Assembly (NCBI RefSeq): GCF_002514725.1
Contig: NZ_NTLB01000003.1
Location: forward strand, 310,001 to 374,000
Length of the DNA: 64,000 bases
From: Mangrovitalea sediminis
Lineage (GTDB): Bacteria; Pseudomonadota; Gammaproteobacteria; Pseudomonadales; Oleiphilaceae
Direction: 5' to 3'
Position 1 is the stretch's first letter, and every line of letters begins with the position of its first letter. Of this stretch, positions 62,354 to 64,000 are shown piece by piece. The translations under genes and the position numbers were made by a program. The notes under the pieces were generated by a model. The model was not told where the DNA came from. It was given only the letters and a program-made list of their open reading frames with translations, and ran no database searches.

Positions 62354-63352
62354 CTACAGCGACGCCCTCCAGCGCTTGATGCGCATCTGCGCCTTGACCA
62401 GATCGAGTATCTCATTGACTACCCGGATCAACTGGTGATTGGCATCTTCTTCCTCAGCTTCGCTTTCGTAGATCAGGCCAGCGACCAGATCCTCGACGAA
62501 GGGATGATTCTGAGGGGTGGCCAGGTCGTCGAGAATCTGGTGGATCACGTGGGACACGATATCGCCGACGGCCGCATCCAGTGCGCTGGAAACCGTCTGT
62601 CCGAGCATCGGAATCTGGCGGATGCGGCGAATCTCCTGGTTCTGTTGGAGAGCCTCGTCGACACAGCCTTCCAGATAGCGGCGCAAGGTGGCGCGATGGG
62701 GGATGTAACCGTTCTGCACGGTTTCCGCAAGACGTCGCGACAGCCAGTCCTGGATCTGGTCTCGCCGAGGGAGCAGGACATCGTTGCGGATACGGGTGAT
62801 CAAAGTGGAGCCGTGGCGGATTTCCTCCTGGGCGCCGGACAGGATCTTGATCACGATGCGGTCGGACAGTTCCTCCATAAAGGCTTCGTAATAGAAATTC
62901 AGGAAACGATAGAGGCGAGTCCGTTTGAAATCGATGATCTCATATTGGTCCAGCCGGTAGATGATGGAGGCAATCCGCAGGATACGCAGAAACCGGTAGG
63001 TGCCGGAGGGAATACAGCCGACCAGGTCGTACCAGTGGATAAACGGGTAAAAGTACCAGCGGTAGTACGTCTTGTTCACCATGGCACGGATCCAGCGGAC
63101 GCCGAATTCGATCAAAAAGACCGTCACGAACATGATGTCGTAGAGGATGAAATGCTTGTGGATCGGTGCGTAGAAGGCGGCGAAGGCGGGAATTTCCCGC
63201 TGGGCGAGTTCCTGCACCAGCGCCAGGCCGTAAATCGTATCGAAGATAATCCAGGCCATGTTGACCAGAAGCAGGGCCAACATCAGGAAGTCGATCAGAA
63301 ACCAGAAGGCCTCGTGGCTCGAGAAGAGTTTTTCCCGGTTGATGGTCAGCAC
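62354..63352 (-). CDS. Voltage-sensor-like membrane protein without a pore domain
   Basis: 332-aa protein annotated in relatives as ion transporter. Four membrane segments: about residues 15-40, 67-90 (LYDIMFVTVFLIEFGVRWI, the S2-like acidic pattern), 98-115 (YPFIHWYDLVGCIPS, S3-like Asp) and 118-137 (YRFLRILRIASIIYRLDQ, S4-like, Arg every third residue). After S4 there is no S5-pore-S6 region; instead a soluble charged helical domain of about 190 residues follows. GTG 63352 is the start. It could be a proton channel, a voltage-sensing scaffold, or a subunit of an unknown complex. Confidence 0.75.
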   Translation of the reverse strand: MLTINREKLFSSHEAFWFLIDFLMLALLLVNMAWIIFDTIYGLALVQELAQREIPAFAAFYAPIHKHFILYDIMFVTVFLIEFGVRWIRAMVNKTYYRWYFYPFIHWYDLVGCIPSGTYRFLRILRIASIIYRLDQYEIIDFKRTRLYRFLNFYYEAFMEELSDRIVIKILSGAQEEIRHGSTLITRIRNDVLLPRRDQIQDWLSRRLAETVQNGYIPHRATLRRYLEGCVDEALQQNQEIRRIRQIPMLGQTVSSALDAAVGDIVSHVIHQILDDLATPQNHPFVEDLVAGLIYESEAEEEDANHQLIRVVNEILDLVKAQMRIKRWRASL

Positions 63353-63599
63353 GAATCGCTCCCTACGTTGCCGTGATGGAATGGCTTCATAACCATAGCG
63401 TATAGAAAGACCTCACCCTAATGCGAATATGACACCGTGGCTGGGTGGACAGATATGGGGGGAATCTGGAAACTTGCAGAACGCCCGCTACCGCATGGTG
63501 ACGACCGGGGACACGACGGAGCGTTGCCGCTATTGGGTACAAGCCTGTCCTCACGGGACGCGCTGACTGAACAAGGGATGCGGTGGAAGGAGGTCGACC

Positions 63600-63998
63600 A
63601 TGGAAACGCAAATGCCGGACCTCGATAATCCGGCAGCTATCCACCGCATGGTGCAGATTTTCTATGCCCGCTTGCTGGATGATCCGGTGATGCGCCCTGT
63701 CTTTATGGAGGTGGCCGGTGTTCATCTTGCCGAGCATTTGCCTCGCATTGAAGCCTACTGGTGCAAGATGTTGCTCGGGCATGCTACCTATGGCCGCAAT
63801 ATGATTCGCCAACATGAGGCCGTCGACGACCAGTTGGCGCTCAGCGACGAACACTTCCACCTTTGGCAGCGCCACTTCGAGCAGACTCTGGATGTGCACT
63901 TCGAGGGCCCCTACACGGACAAGGCCCGCAAGATCGCATGCGCAGTGTTGCGCAACCTCTCGTACTGGCTGGCGGAACGTAACCGGGACTGGGGGTAA
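63600..63998 (+). CDS. Group III truncated haemoglobin
   Basis: 132-aa single-domain haem protein that binds O2 or NO in the cytosol. The B-helix Tyr in VQIFYARLLDDPVM, the conserved PVF (MRPVFMEVAGVH), the Trp of IEAYWCKMLLG and the likely proximal His in IRQHEAVDD, then DEHFHLWQRHFEQTLD, fit the TrHb3 pattern. AGGAGG about seven bases before ATG 63600 is a near-perfect ribosome site. The gene is complete, ending two bases before the window edge. The gap 63353-63599 shows no regulator site I can name. Confidence 0.9.
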   Translation: METQMPDLDNPAAIHRMVQIFYARLLDDPVMRPVFMEVAGVHLAEHLPRIEAYWCKMLLGHATYGRNMIRQHEAVDDQLALSDEHFHLWQRHFEQTLDVHFEGPYTDKARKIACAVLRNLSYWLAERNRDWG

Positions 63999-64000
63999 GT

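Noticed and set aside
63437-63628. 63-codon open frame before the truncated haemoglobin
   Set aside because: No ribosome site, no family similarity, and it overlaps the well-supported haemoglobin start.

Overview
The window is chromosomal DNA of a Gram-negative gammaproteobacterium, probably Marinobacter-like or a relative within the broad Pseudomonadales/Oceanospirillales group. That placement is inferred from gene order and protein character. It rests on the envelope-biogenesis run (dxr, rseP, bamA, skp, lpxD, fabZ, lpxA, lpxB, rnhB), a Tat-exported AmiC, fxsA beside groESL, a type II secretion gspN-gspC-gspD block, purEK, and a truncated haemoglobin. Nearly all of the sequence is occupied by well-formed genes. 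I see no prophage, transposase or CRISPR array.

Layout. 1-9097: envelope assembly and lipid A operon, ending in RNase HII. 9250-12051: an amidase, two tandem initiator tRNA genes on the minus strand, and a diguanylate cyclase. 12056-20404: two AraC-family regulators, each divergent from a lipid- or CoA-type gene or operon. The second faces a three-gene operon (alkyl-DHAP-synthase-like flavoprotein, FAD glycerol-3-phosphate dehydrogenase, FGGY kinase) that looks like glycerol-ether or glycerol-phosphate metabolism. 20538-22817: a PhoD-like phosphatase with a Tat signal.

22818-33353 is the most unusual stretch. It holds two tandem homologous structured RNA genes on the minus strand, each with a promoter-like sequence and a terminator. 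Next to them is a minus-strand iron-related block: a secreted protein with a Fur-box promoter, then a second Fur-like region feeding a tight operon of a b-type-cytochrome-like membrane protein, a beta-propeller/hexahaem cytochrome c, an FTR1 iron permease, a UDP-galactopyranose-mutase-like flavoprotein, a small exported protein and a GT-C membrane glycosyltransferase. I infer a redox-coupled FTR1 iron uptake system.

33538-42231: a response regulator with a degenerate GGDEF domain, YajQ, an AmpG-like permease, an alkyltransferase-like DNA repair protein, an amidase, an SDR reductase, fxsA, and groESL behind a sigma-32 promoter and ahead of a strong terminator. 42490-46253: gspN, gspC and gspD, without the rest of the type II secretion operon. 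46258-53984 (all minus strand): an M48 protease with LemA, a GGDEF/EAL protein, iron superoxide dismutase, purK and purE. 54225-57358: three envelope or DNA-associated proteins of unknown function and a Val-Asp-Val tRNA operon. 57563-63998: a high-molecular-weight FabG divergent from a FadI-like thiolase, a 140-bp palindromic repeat, a second amidase, a voltage-sensor-like membrane protein without a pore, and a group III truncated haemoglobin.

Cyclic-di-GMP signalling recurs: one probable cyclase, one GGDEF/EAL protein with a decayed cyclase site, one REC protein with a decayed GGDEF, and the c-di-GMP-binding family protein YajQ.
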